Source: Nonomuraea jiangxiensis
Lineage (GTDB): Bacteria; Actinomycetota; Actinomycetes; Streptosporangiales; Streptosporangiaceae
NCBI RefSeq assembly: GCF_900099965.1
Contig: NZ_FNDJ01000046.1
Location: forward strand, 1 to 61,726
Direction: 5' to 3'
DNA length: 61,726 bases
Every line of letters starts with the position of its first letter. Within the stretch, counting starts at the first letter, position 1. A program made the translations under genes and the position numbers. The notes under the pieces are model-generated. The model did no database searches. It worked only from the letters and a program-made list of their open reading frames with translations, and was not told where the DNA came from. Shown one piece after another: positions 1-8,294 of the stretch.

Positions 1-1366
1 CAGGGCCGATGCGTTCTCGGCTGATGGGACGCTCGCGGCGCGTTGAGGCCGGGCGGTTGAGGGGGCACCCCGGGGTATAGATGGCAAACGCGACCCCTGA
101 TGATCGTTGGGTGTCTACGCCAGTCGATCAAGAACAGGGGCCGCGTTCGCGTGCCATCATCCCCGATCGACGTGCTCGCCCGCCACCTGGAGCACGTCAC
201 CATCGCCGACCCACCGGGCGACCTGCCCGATCTGCCGACCCTGGCCCAGGTCCTGGACGCCATCCCCGACCCGCGCAGCCGTCGCGGACGCCGCTACCGG
301 CTCGGCCCACTGCTGGCGTTATCCCTGCTGGCCGTCCTCAGCGGAGCGACCTCCCTCGTCAAGATCACCCGGTTCATCGCCGGGTATGACCCCGCGCTAC
401 GCCAACGAGCCGGTCTGCCCGGCACCGTACGGCTGGCCGCCAGCACCCTGGGTCGCCTGCTCGCCCGCCTGGACGGCGACGACTTCGACACCGCCACCTG
501 CGCCTACCTGGCCATGCTCGCCGCCGACGCATCACCCACCACCAGCCCGCCCTCAGCCCGGACTCCGCTCACCGGCCTGGCCGTGGACGGCAAGACCCTG
601 CGCGGCAGCCGCACTGCCGGCGGCACCACGGTCCATCTGCTGGCGGCCACTCGCCATGACACCCAGACCGTCGTGGCCCAACGCCAGATCGACGCCAAGA
701 GCAACGAGATTCCCGCCTTCACGCCCCTGCTGTCCGGGCTGGACCTCACCCACATGGTGATCACCGCCGACGCCCTGCACACCCAGCACGAACACGCCCG
801 CCACATCATCGCCGCCGGCGGCCACTACCTGTTCATCGTCAAGGGCAACCAGCCCACCCTGCACCGCCGGCTCAAGGCCCTGCCCTGGCGGGAAGCCGTG
901 TTGAACGACCGTACCGACGAGCAAGGCCATGGCCGCCGCGAGATCCGTCGCATGAAGATCTGCACCGTCCGCCCCAACCTGCCCTTCCCCCACGCCGCCC
1001 AGGCCATCCAGGTCAAACGCCGCCGCACCGACCACCGAACCGGCAAGACCACCATCGTGACGATCTACGCCATCACCAGCCTCCCACCCGGACGAGTCAC
1101 CCACCCCCAGCTCGCCGCGCTGATCCGCGGGCACTGGAGCGTCGAGGTCCTGCACCACACCCGTGACGTCACCTACCGCGAAGACGCCTCCCGCGTCCGC
1201 ACCGGCACTGCACCCCGGATCATGGCCAGCCTCCGCAACCTGGCCATCGGCCTGGCCCGCCTGATCGGCTGGACCAACATCGCCGCCGCCACCGACCACT
1301 ACCGCAGCCACCCCGCCGACGGCCTTCAACTACTCGGTCTTACGACATGAGAACGCTTCGGCCCTG
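1..1366 (+). mobile_element. ISAs1-family insertion sequence, apparently complete
   Basis: The element is bounded by terminal inverted repeats. The left end reads cagggccgatgcgttctc at 1-18, and the right end (1349-1366, reverse complement) is cagggccgaagcgttctc, so 17 of 18 bases match. It holds one transposase gene of the ISAs1 family. The window begins exactly at the left end, so the target-site duplication cannot be checked. The right end lies inside a minus-strand gene, which it truncates. Confidence 0.88.
100..1350 (+). CDS. ISAs1-family transposase
   Basis: 416 residues, full length for the family. It should catalyse cut-and-paste movement of the surrounding element. The N-terminal part (about 45-130) matches the ISAs1 H-repeat-associated domain, with the PDPRSRRGRRYRL stretch. 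The DDE core shows AVDGKTLRGS (first Asp), ITADALHTQ (second Asp) and WSVEVLHHTRDVTYREDASR (catalytic Glu and the family's C-terminal signature). The start is ATG; a few later GTG codons could serve, because the first 20 residues look non-conserved. The stop lies 16 bp inside the right inverted repeat, and no frameshift is seen, so the gene is probably functional. Confidence 0.9.
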   Translation: MIVGCLRQSIKNRGRVRVPSSPIDVLARHLEHVTIADPPGDLPDLPTLAQVLDAIPDPRSRRGRRYRLGPLLALSLLAVLSGATSLVKITRFIAGYDPALRQRAGLPGTVRLAASTLGRLLARLDGDDFDTATCAYLAMLAADASPTTSPPSARTPLTGLAVDGKTLRGSRTAGGTTVHLLAATRHDTQTVVAQRQIDAKSNEIPAFTPLLSGLDLTHMVITADALHTQHEHARHIIAAGGHYLFIVKGNQPTLHRRLKALPWREAVLNDRTDEQGHGRREIRRMKICTVRPNLPFPHAAQAIQVKRRRTDHRTGKTTIVTIYAITSLPPGRVTHPQLAALIRGHWSVEVLHHTRDVTYREDASRVRTGTAPRIMASLRNLAIGLARLIGWTNIAAATDHYRSHPADGLQLLGLTT

Positions 1367-1858
1367 CCGTACGGGGAGGTTGGAGTCTTGGAAGAACGCG
1401 GACACGGCGGGGAAGAGCGTGGGACGAAGGGCCCGGATTTCTGTGAATTCCGGGTATTTCTCCGGCAGGCGGCCCAAGCGTACCAACACCGCTTCGGCAT
1501 CGTTGCTGACTTCGTCGGTAATGGATCCCAGCCACTCCAGCAGTTCCTGACGTAAGGGATACCGCTGGCCATCCTCGCGACTTGGCACCAAGGTATCGGT
1601 CCGCGGATCGCTGAGGAACGCGGCGACGCAGAAGGCTGCCGGGCCTGTCGCGGAGTAGAGAGTATTTTGATGGTGCACCCGGCCGTTGAGGTGACGGACG
1701 GCTTCGGCCTGGGCCTCTGGAGTGCCAAGGAGGAGGTCGGCCAGCGCGGCAGGGGTGTCCTCGGCCGTACCCCCAGCGTGTTCGAGCGAAGCCCAGTCGG
1801 TCTGCCAGATCAGCGCAAGTGGATCTGACGGAGACTCCGTCACATTATTGATCGCCAT
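1340..1858 (-). pseudogene. HEAT-like immunity-type protein, 3' end cut off by the ISAs1 element
   Basis: About 164 native residues remain, from an ATG start to the PVRQ just before the insertion-sequence end at 1366. The last residues and the stop are supplied by the element. The N-terminus (DPLALIWQTDWASLEHA, then GTAEDTPAALADLLLGTPEA) resembles actinobacterial HEAT-repeat-like proteins often found as orphan immunity-type genes. The helical, Leu/Ala-rich repeats agree with that. Intact relatives are longer as I recall them, so the C-terminal repeats are probably lost. The family assignment is by recollection; the truncation is seen directly. Function is unknown. Confidence 0.7.
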
Positions 1859-1976
1859 GTTGCAGTATGGCTCGTTGCGTGCACGGAGATTGCGTACAGC
1901 AGTCGATACAGCAATACCGCCTTACAGGATCACCCTCCACCGATCCGCGACCACCATCTGAGCAGGGCGAGATCCC

Positions 1977-2041
1977 GCTGACGAGGTAGCCACCCTTCCC
2001 TTGTAAACAGAAGGTCAGGGGTTCGATTCCCCTCGTCGGCT
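1977..2041 (+). tRNA. Degenerate tRNA-Thr(TGT)-like sequence with intact 3' half (probable attachment-site remnant)
   Basis: The 5' end gctgacg (1977-1983) pairs with cgtcggc (2034-2040) as a 7-bp acceptor stem. A perfect T arm is present, aggggttcgattcccct. The middle contains ttgtaaa, which fits a TGT anticodon loop, but the D arm is shortened and the anticodon stem is irregular. The total is 65 nt instead of about 73. An intact 3' half with a disrupted 5' half is typical of a tRNA 3' end carried by an integrated element. It is unlikely to be a functional tRNA. Confidence 0.6.
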
Positions 2042-2101
2042 CTGCAACAGGAAGCCTCTGAACAGGCGATACGCCGTCAGGGGCCTTTCCGATATTCAAC
2101 C

Positions 2102-2128
2102 GGTGTCTTCGGTGTCTTCGGTGTCTTC
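2102..2128 (+). repeat. Three tandem copies of a 9-bp unit
   Basis: The unit ggtgtcttc occurs three times in perfect tandem, just after the tRNA-like sequence and before the integrase scrap. Copy-number slippage during decay of the element is a simple explanation. Confidence 0.85.
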
Positions 2129-2225
2129 GGGAGGCACCTTGGGAGCCACCGGGGGCTGTTCCCCAGGAGAGCGGTGGAGATGGCCCCAGTTGCCGTCACT
2201 CCAGTGCATCTCTCATGCCCTGGGC

Positions 2226-2348
2226 ACCCTGCTCCACGTCGTGTCCGAGGTCCTCGGCCATGCCAGCATCGCCATCACCAAGGACGTCTACGGTCACCTA
2301 CTCGAAGGCGACCGGCGCGCGAAGCTCGTGCGGGTGCCAGTGGCCAAG
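2226..2348 (+). pseudogene. Tyrosine recombinase (integrase) C-terminal fragment
   Basis: The frame reads LLHVVSEVLGHASIAITKDV followed by YGHLLEGDRRA, the classic C-terminal motif of actinobacterial phage/ICE integrases. It includes the helix with H and the nucleophilic Tyr in DVYGHL. The upstream catalytic domain is missing: the preceding HALGT appears to be a collapsed HxLRHT...TLL. No start codon or ribosome-binding site suits it. Its position about 190 bp after a tRNA 3' end supports a dead integrative element. It cannot be functional alone. Confidence 0.75.
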
Positions 2349-2485
2349 ACGGCGGCGACGCGCCGCCGCGCGGGCCGAGCTTGCGCGCGCTGTTCGTGCG
2401 GCTTGGGGGCCGTTCTCGCGCGCGGCCCGTCGCTCCGGCCGCGTTCGAACTGTTCCATGGCAGACTCGTCCCCTACGCTCAGCCC

Positions 2486-2680
2486 ATGGAGAAGCACCCC
2501 TTAATCAGAGTCTTCATGGCCTTAGGAGTTACGGTTCTTGCCGTGGCGGCCTATCAAGCTGTTGCCTACTCGGGAAACTGGGTTTGGTACCCCGGACGCC
2601 CGATCACCTTGGCCCTGGTCGGCATGGGGTTCATCTTTGCCGCCGGAGTGCTGGTCCTGAACGAACGCAAAGATCGCTAA
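2486..2680 (+). CDS. Small two-helix membrane protein
   Basis: 64 residues from ATG. Two hydrophobic segments are visible, about residues 8-28 (IRVFMALGVTVLAVAAYQAV) and 40-58 (ITLALVGMGFIFAAGVLVL), separated by a short Trp/Tyr-rich loop and ending in a charged NERKDR tail. I do not recognise a family. No clear ribosome-binding site precedes the ATG. It lies within the remnant of an integrated element and may be cargo. The hydrophobic pattern with a charged end supports a real gene, but not strongly. Confidence 0.5.
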   Translation: MEKHPLIRVFMALGVTVLAVAAYQAVAYSGNWVWYPGRPITLALVGMGFIFAAGVLVLNERKDR

Positions 2681-2999
2681 TAGCTCCCATCCAGCTTCCA
2701 ACATTGAACAAGCCTTCGGCGGGGGCACTCCGGCTCCGGGATGACCGCCGAGGTACGCGCGGAGCCGTAGGTGGCTGAGGTGGAAGCCTGATCATCCCGC
2801 TCGCCATCGACCCGGGACAAGCCGCTTCCCCTTCGGGCGGGTCGACGGCAGACGGGATCAGGCAGGCGATGTGCGCGCGTCGCGCAAGAAACACCAGGTC
2901 GCGGGCTGATCACCGGGCCATTGCCGGGCCATTAAGGGAGTAACGGAGGGGTCAACAACGGTCACTCAGGGCTGAGCTTCCGCCCAGCTCAGCGCCCCA
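2681..2999. other. Intergenic stretch without a recognisable gene
   Basis: About 320 bp between the small membrane protein and the tRNA-Gly-like remnant. Frames on both strands are Arg/Pro/Ala-rich without family resemblance. I see no gene here; it looks like decayed accessory DNA. Confidence 0.5.
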
Positions 3000-3059
3000 G
3001 CGGGTCGTGATCGATGTAGTTCCATGCTGACAGCGCGGGTTCGATTCCCGTTACCCGCA
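3000..3059 (+). tRNA. Degenerate tRNA-Gly-like sequence lacking the anticodon arm
   Basis: The acceptor halves gcgggt (3000-3005) and acccgc (3053-3058) pair. A perfect T arm, gcgggttcgattcccgt, is present, as is part of a D arm (tgtagttc), but the anticodon arm is missing. The whole is about 60 nt. The 3' sequence matches typical actinobacterial tRNA-Gly ends. It is the second tRNA-like remnant within 1.1 kb and is probably another integration or deletion scar. Confidence 0.5.
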
Positions 3060-3152
3060 CTCATTATGAAACGCCAGGTCAGGGATGGGTTCCCGACCTG
3101 GCTTCGATCGTTTTCGGGGCTGTTTTCGATCTTCCGTGCCCGTTATGTGCCT

Positions 3153-3965
3153 TCACCCTGGCTCACCGGGCAGCGTGATAAACCATGGGTCGTCTCCGGG
3201 GCTGCTCAATGGGACATCTTTGGGATACACCTGCTGGGGTTGTTTCCTTGGGATAGGAGGATGGCTGTACCAGTCGTATCCGTTGGCCCACCCATCAAAC
3301 CACTCGGCCAAGGACGGCGCCGTGATCACGATCCCAACCTCGGGCGACTGCTCTTCGGGAAAGTCCCACGCGTCGCCATCCCAAAGGCAGACGGGGTTAC
3401 CGGGCTGAGTGAGCGACACGTACCAGTACATGGAGCACCCGGCACCTACGAGAGGGAACCCCAGCACCTTGCTGAGATCGGGATCTTCTTCGAAGAGTGT
3501 CAGCGCGTCTTGATGCTCCCGGGGAACAGAATGTTCCTTGGACGGTAAGTGAAGAAGATCGTAGGCGGGGCCGAAACCGCCGTTGCTCACCTCGGTGTAG
3601 ACCCTTCGGAGAAGCTCCGGCAGTTTGTGGCCGATGCGTTCTTCGCAGGCAAGAAGGTCCGCATGAGAGATCGGGGGGCATGGGGGCTCATGCGGGGTGT
3701 TGCTGAAGTACTTGACGGCTTCGGAGGCACCGGATTCCAAGGCGGCGTCCATGAGATGGTCTTGAGGTTCTGACCCCCAGTACAGCCCGGTCATGCTGTC
3801 GCCTTCATCGGACAACTGGCGCATCCGATAGCTACTGATGCGGCTTGTGACGCTCTCCCCGTATTCGCTTTTGAGCCAGTCCAGGGGGACGAAAACCTCG
3901 TCGTGTCGGCGGGCAGGGTCCCAGGCCCGCCGTCGAATACGCTCGATCAGATCATCGTGTGACAT
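3153..3965 (-). CDS. SMI1/KNR4 (SUKH) family protein
   Basis: 270 residues from ATG. The central region LLACEERIGHKLPELLRRVY followed by TEVSNGGFGP is the SUKH/SMI1-KNR4 signature, at about residues 103-135. The later part (CLWDGDAWDFPEEQSPEV) resembles the family's second half. Residues 1-95 are an extra N-terminal region with a Trp-containing helix that I do not recognise. SUKH proteins usually neutralise nuclease or deaminase toxins of polymorphic toxin systems. No toxin gene lies next to it, so this may be an orphan immunity gene. A short ORF upstream overlaps its start by 19 bp. Confidence 0.75.
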   Translation of the reverse strand: MSHDDLIERIRRRAWDPARRHDEVFVPLDWLKSEYGESVTSRISSYRMRQLSDEGDSMTGLYWGSEPQDHLMDAALESGASEAVKYFSNTPHEPPCPPISHADLLACEERIGHKLPELLRRVYTEVSNGGFGPAYDLLHLPSKEHSVPREHQDALTLFEEDPDLSKVLGFPLVGAGCSMYWYVSLTQPGNPVCLWDGDAWDFPEEQSPEVGIVITAPSLAEWFDGWANGYDWYSHPPIPRKQPQQVYPKDVPLSSPGDDPWFITLPGEPG

Positions 3966-4156
3966 GGACGACAGAATGCCAGCGCAGGTCCATTTAATGT
4001 CCTGCCGTGTGCGGTAACGAGCGGGTGGAACTGGCGCAGGTCGGACGCCTTCGCCGGCGCCGCTGCGACAGTCCTCAGGCGACGCTCAAGGTTGTCGACG
4101 CGGTCGTTCAGGCTGCGCAGCACCTCGGCCACATGCCGCAGTTCGGCGGACGTCAT
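3947..4156 (-). CDS. Possible small coiled-coil protein upstream of the SMI1/KNR4 gene
   Basis: 69 residues from an ATG preceded by gagg. Residues 3-28 (AELRHVAEVLRSLNDRVDNL) show a heptad-like pattern of a short coiled coil; the rest has no recognisable features. Its stop lies 19 bp inside the SMI1/KNR4 gene, so translational coupling is possible. Evidence for expression is weak and the frame could be fortuitous. Confidence 0.3.
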   Translation of the reverse strand: MTSAELRHVAEVLRSLNDRVDNLERRLRTVAAAPAKASDLRQFHPLVTAHGRTLNGPALAFCRPCHTMI

Positions 4157-4510
4157 CCGCGACCTCGACAGTCTCTGCACGGCAGGGCGCCGCGCGAGGC
4201 GGTCAAGCTGACACAAGGCGGGACGTCGGCCGGGGCCCGGTGGTTTCGGCCAGGAATGCCTCTTCGCCATTGAGCTATCCCCGACGGGCCGGCGGTCGCT
4301 CTCGAGGGCAGGGCCCTCGGCTCGCCGGACGCGCTCGTGGGGCGGATCCTGCTGGTGGACTCAGGGGTGAGCGGCCTGCCCGCACCGGCCCTCACAGGTG
4401 GACGGGTGGGTCGTCGGGGCCGCGGCTGGGCGGTTGTGGCGCGTACGCGAGTGACGGAGGCACAGAGGTAGACCTGGCTCACAGCTGCGGCGGCGGTTCT
4501 GGCCTGGAGT
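4157..4510. other. Intergenic stretch without a recognisable gene
   Basis: About 350 bp of very GC-rich sequence between the possible coiled-coil ORF and the glucanase terminator. The open frames are Gly/Arg/Pro-rich shadows. I see no gene or RNA here. Confidence 0.5.
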
Positions 4511-4548
4511 GTGGGTCCGTACCCGGGTGGCGCCGGGTACGGACCCAC
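4511..4548 (-). terminator. Perfect 16-bp hairpin after the glucanase gene
   Basis: The arms gtgggtccgtacccgg (4511-4526) and ccgggtacggacccac (4533-4548) pair perfectly around a 6-nt loop, 4 bp past the glucanase stop codon. There is no T-run, as is common for actinobacterial terminators. Confidence 0.8.
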
Positions 4549-4552
4549 GAGG

Positions 4553-7500
4553 CTAGTTGATGGTGAACTGGGTGCCGGGCTGGCGGACGATGTCGCCGTC
4601 GGCCGAGTTGGTGATTGTCACGTTCGTCAGCGTCGCGCTGCCTCTGGCTCCGCTCATTGCCAGGATGCCGGCGCCGTTGTTGGACTTGTCGATGCGGACG
4701 TTGGTGATCTGGACGCCCGGTACGTTGCCGCCGCCCGTCTTGAACTGGATCCCGTCGTAGGTCGAGTCATGGATCTCGGTGTCGCGGATGACGACGCCGG
4801 GGATGTCCCGCCCCTGCGCGAAGATCGTGATGGCGCCGAACTCCTGCTGCTCGCCCCAGAACACGCCGCCGGTGCGGTGGAGCGCGTTGTTGGCGATGAG
4901 GGTCTGGCCGGAGAACGGCAGCGGGTCGTGGTCGGTCGCCAGCATGATGCCGGGGTAGTTCATGGTGTCGTAGATCAGGTTGTTCTCGATGCTGTTGCCG
5001 TAGCCGCCGTAGATCGCGATGCCGTTGGCCCGCCAGGGCAGTTGGATGGTGTTGTTGATGAAACGGTTGTCGTGGCCGATGTCCACCGAGGTGTCCTTGA
5101 CGTACTGGTTGGCCCAGACCGCCAGGGAGTCGTCGCCGGTGTTGCGGAAGGAGGAGTTGAACACCCGCGAGTTCCGCGTGCCGTTGGTGAAATTGATTCC
5201 ATCGGCGTAGGTGTTGCGGATGCGCATGCCGGTGAACTCCAGCCCGTCACCCGGATTCCACAGCTCGGGGATGTTGCTGTAGTCGCGGCCGACCCAGACA
5301 CCGACGTTGGCGTGTTCGATCCAGACGTTGCTGATCCGGGTGTTCTTGCCGAAGCGACCGTTGAGCCCGACGCCGCCCTCGGCGCCGCCTGCGCCGCCGC
5401 GGATCCGGCCGGAACCGAAGATCGCGATGTCAGAAATTTGCACGTTTTCGTCGATGTCAAAACCGAAGTTGCCCTCATGCGGGTGGTTGATGCCGCCCTG
5501 CACCAGGTGTGGCTCGGTCAGCGTGTACAGCTGGGAGTGCCACATGCCCGCGCCGCGAATGGTGACGTTGCGGATGCCCACCTGGTTGTGGCTGCCCCGG
5601 TTGAGCGGGTCGTCGGTGAGGATCTTCTGCTCCTGGCGCCACTGGCCCGCCGGGATCCAGACGCAGCCGATCACGCCGTTCTGGTCGTCGGTCACCGCGC
5701 GCTGGATCGCGGCGGTGTCGTCGACACCGTCATTGGGCACCGCGCCGTACTGGGTGATCGACACGCAGCCGGAGGGCTGACTGGCGGGCGGCGCCACCTG
5801 CTCCAGGTCGATCAGGTCGATGATGTAGAAGGAGGCGGTGTCGCCCGCGTCGCGCTGCAGCCTGAACTTGGTGCCGGGCGGGTAACTCTGCGCCAGCAGC
5901 GCGTGCGACTCGTCGAACAGCCGGCGCGCGTTGGCCTGCGGCGTCTGCGTCAGCCCCTCGGGATCGTCGGTCGTGCCGTACAGCCAACTGTGCTTGCTGG
6001 TCAGGTTGAGCTTCTGGGCGAATGCGCCGTTGATGTAGAGGCTGATCGTGGTGTCGATGCCGCCGCCGCCCGGGGCGTCGGGGATCGAGTTGCGTACCAC
6101 GATCGAGTTGGCCTGGTTGGCCGAGGTGAACTCGACGTACTGGCCGGTGCTGTTGAGCCGCACCGACTTGCGTCCCGACGACTCGGTGGCGAAGTTGGTG
6201 TGCCCGAAGGTCCGCTTGGCGTCGGTCTCCAGCAGGGTGCCGTTGTGGCTGGCCGTCTCCGCCTCGTAGGAGGTGTACGGCACCGCCGCGCCGCGCCCGA
6301 CGACGATCGACTGGGTACGGGTGTTGTTGCCCTCATTGGTCTCGGCCACGACGTTCGTGGCATCCGCTGTGGCCAGGATGGTGGCGCCGCCGCTGGTGGC
6401 GGTCCAGGTGCCGGTGATGGCGACGTTGGCGGTGGCGCCCGCGGCGATCGTGGCGGTGTTGCCGTTCAGCGTGGTGCCGCCCACGCTCACGCGGGTCACG
6501 GAGGCCGCCGCCGCGCTGGTGCCGCGGTTGTTGACCGCGACGGTGAAGCTGACCGGGGCGCCGACCGCAGGGTTGGCCGGACTGGTGGTGATGCCGGTGA
6601 CCTGCAGGTCGGGTCCGGGCGCCTGGCTGACCGTCAGGGTGGCGCTCGCGGCGTTGTTGCTCTCGCTCTGCTCGATGAGCGTGTTGTCGGGGTCGGCGGT
6701 CGCGGTCACCTGGTGGGTGCCTTGGCCGCGAGTGCCGATGCTCTGCGTGACCGTGGTGGAAGCACCGGCGGCCAGCGCGGGTACGGCGACCGTGCCGGCG
6801 GGCGTGCCGCCGACCGAGAAGGTCAGGTTGTCGGCCGGGGCCGCGGCGCTGCCCGCGTTCCTGACCGTCGCCGACAAGGTGATCGCCTGGGTCTCGCTGG
6901 GCGTGGCCGGGGACCACGCCACCTCGGTGACCGTCAAGTCGGGATTGGGCGCCATCGTGCCGAACACCTGGAACTCCGCGACCTGCCCGCCGGGCGCGCC
7001 GGTGTTGGAGGTGAACCTGAGCTGCACGTCGGCGACGGTTCCCGAGACCGGGATCGTCACGCTGTTGCCGCTGGCGGGGGCGAAGCTGTAGTTGGTGGCC
7101 GAGGTCAGGTTGCTGTAGCCGGTGGCGCTCTGCTCGCGGCCCAGGACCTGGATGTTCTGGGTACGGGGGCCCCAACTCGGATCGGGGTTGAGCTTGACGA
7201 CGACCGACGTGACGTTGGCGTTGGCGCCCAGCTTGACGGTCAGCGTGTTCGGGAAGGCGCCGGAGTTGGCCTCCCAGTAGGTGGCGAGGTTGTTGTCGTT
7301 GGCGTTGGCGGCGACGAAGGAGTGTACGTGGCCTGACTCGACCATCTCCTTGCCGATTGCCAGGTTCGTACCGGGATCGCCGGTGCCCTGCCTGGTCACC
7401 GAGTTGCTGTTGGGCGACTCGTTGCCCGCCGCGTCCCTGGCACGTACGAAGTAGGTGACGGTGGCGTTGGTGGGCTGGGTGTCGGTGTAGGTCAGCACGT

Positions 7501-8167
7501 TGCCGGCGACGCCGGCTTTGAACTGGTTGTTGGCGTAGATGTCGTAGCCGGTTACGCCGACGTTGTCGGTGGAGGCCGACCAGGTCAGCCGGATCTGCCC
7601 GGCGGCCGGCTGGGTGTAGGCCAGGTTGCCGGGTGCGGTCGGGTCCTGGGTGTCGCCTCCGGTGGCGGTGCCGTAGATCTCGAACTCGGAGATCTGGCCG
7701 GCCGGCCAGCCGGTGTTGGCGGTGATGAGGGCCCGCCAGTAGCGGTGGGTCGCGGCGGGGAAGTCGATCGTCACCGTGTTCCCCGAGGCCGGGTTGAAGG
7801 TGTAGCCCGCCGCAGCCTTGACGGTGCTGAAGGTCGTGCCGTTACCGCCCTGGATGGTGATCGTCTGGGTGCGGGTCTGCCACGCCGCCGGGGCGGGCAC
7901 CTTCAGCACGATCTGGTCGACGCTGGTCGGGGTGCCGAGGTCGACCTGGGCCCACTGCGGGAAGCTGTTGTTCGCGCTCTCCCAGTAGGTGGCCTGGTTG
8001 CCGTCGTTCATGTTCGACACCGGGTATTCGGGCTGCGAGGTGCTGGCTTGGGTCGCCTTGCCGGGCGACAGGTTGGGCCCGGCCGCGGCCTGGGCCGGTA
8101 AGGCCCAGGCGAGCAGGAGCAGGACGGTGGAGAGGGCGATCGCGGCCGATCGTAACGGCTTGCTCAT
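4553..8167 (-). CDS. Secreted multidomain GH87-like glucanase (alpha-1,3-glucanase/mycodextranase type)
   Basis: 1204 residues. The order of parts is: signal peptide (1-28, cleavage near AQA); discoidin-like module (about 30-166); fibronectin III (173-260); second discoidin-like module (267-404); two CARDB domains (408-514 and 519-623); a CBM6/35-like module opening with YEAETASHNG (634-792); and a right-handed beta-helix domain (800-1204). The helix domain has GAVPNDGVDDTAAIQRAV at its start, then YADGINFTNGTRNS and NTGDDSLAVW. Asp989, Asp1012 and Asp1013 sit where GH87 enzymes have catalytic aspartates. It should cleave fungal or streptococcal alpha-1,3-glucan outside the cell. GH55 or pectate-lyase-like enzymes are alternatives for the fold. 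It is monocistronic with its own terminator. Confidence 0.82.
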   Translation of the reverse strand: MSKPLRSAAIALSTVLLLLAWALPAQAAAGPNLSPGKATQASTSQPEYPVSNMNDGNQATYWESANNSFPQWAQVDLGTPTSVDQIVLKVPAPAAWQTRTQTITIQGGNGTTFSTVKAAAGYTFNPASGNTVTIDFPAATHRYWRALITANTGWPAGQISEFEIYGTATGGDTQDPTAPGNLAYTQPAAGQIRLTWSASTDNVGVTGYDIYANNQFKAGVAGNVLTYTDTQPTNATVTYFVRARDAAGNESPNSNSVTRQGTGDPGTNLAIGKEMVESGHVHSFVAANANDNNLATYWEANSGAFPNTLTVKLGANANVTSVVVKLNPDPSWGPRTQNIQVLGREQSATGYSNLTSATNYSFAPASGNSVTIPVSGTVADVQLRFTSNTGAPGGQVAEFQVFGTMAPNPDLTVTEVAWSPATPSETQAITLSATVRNAGSAAAPADNLTFSVGGTPAGTVAVPALAAGASTTVTQSIGTRGQGTHQVTATADPDNTLIEQSESNNAASATLTVSQAPGPDLQVTGITTSPANPAVGAPVSFTVAVNNRGTSAAAASVTRVSVGGTTLNGNTATIAAGATANVAITGTWTATSGGATILATADATNVVAETNEGNNTRTQSIVVGRGAAVPYTSYEAETASHNGTLLETDAKRTFGHTNFATESSGRKSVRLNSTGQYVEFTSANQANSIVVRNSIPDAPGGGGIDTTISLYINGAFAQKLNLTSKHSWLYGTTDDPEGLTQTPQANARRLFDESHALLAQSYPPGTKFRLQRDAGDTASFYIIDLIDLEQVAPPASQPSGCVSITQYGAVPNDGVDDTAAIQRAVTDDQNGVIGCVWIPAGQWRQEQKILTDDPLNRGSHNQVGIRNVTIRGAGMWHSQLYTLTEPHLVQGGINHPHEGNFGFDIDENVQISDIAIFGSGRIRGGAGGAEGGVGLNGRFGKNTRISNVWIEHANVGVWVGRDYSNIPELWNPGDGLEFTGMRIRNTYADGINFTNGTRNSRVFNSSFRNTGDDSLAVWANQYVKDTSVDIGHDNRFINNTIQLPWRANGIAIYGGYGNSIENNLIYDTMNYPGIMLATDHDPLPFSGQTLIANNALHRTGGVFWGEQQEFGAITIFAQGRDIPGVVIRDTEIHDSTYDGIQFKTGGGNVPGVQITNVRIDKSNNGAGILAMSGARGSATLTNVTITNSADGDIVRQPGTQFTIN

Positions 8168-8273
8168 GCGCTTTCTTCTCTCGTCGAGTGCCTTGGGAGG
8201 TGGTCGGCAGGTGCACCGGTTGAGAATTGCGAGAAATTGCCATTGAACTAGCGCGGGGCTGTTAGATTCTTGC

Positions 8274-8294
8274 GTAACGTTGGCCGAATGTTAC
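8274..8294. promoter_or_regulatory. Imperfect palindrome upstream of the glucanase gene
   Basis: gtaacgtt (8274-8281) and aatgttac (8287-8294) form an inverted repeat with one mismatch, about 107 bp upstream of the glucanase start. It could be an operator controlling the enzyme; the binding protein is unknown. Confidence 0.35.

Noticed and set aside
4511..7336. 941-codon open frame on the plus strand opposite the glucanase
   Set aside because: Gly/Val/Asp-rich shadow of the high-GC glucanase gene; no ribosome-binding site or family resemblance, and the opposite strand encodes clear domains.
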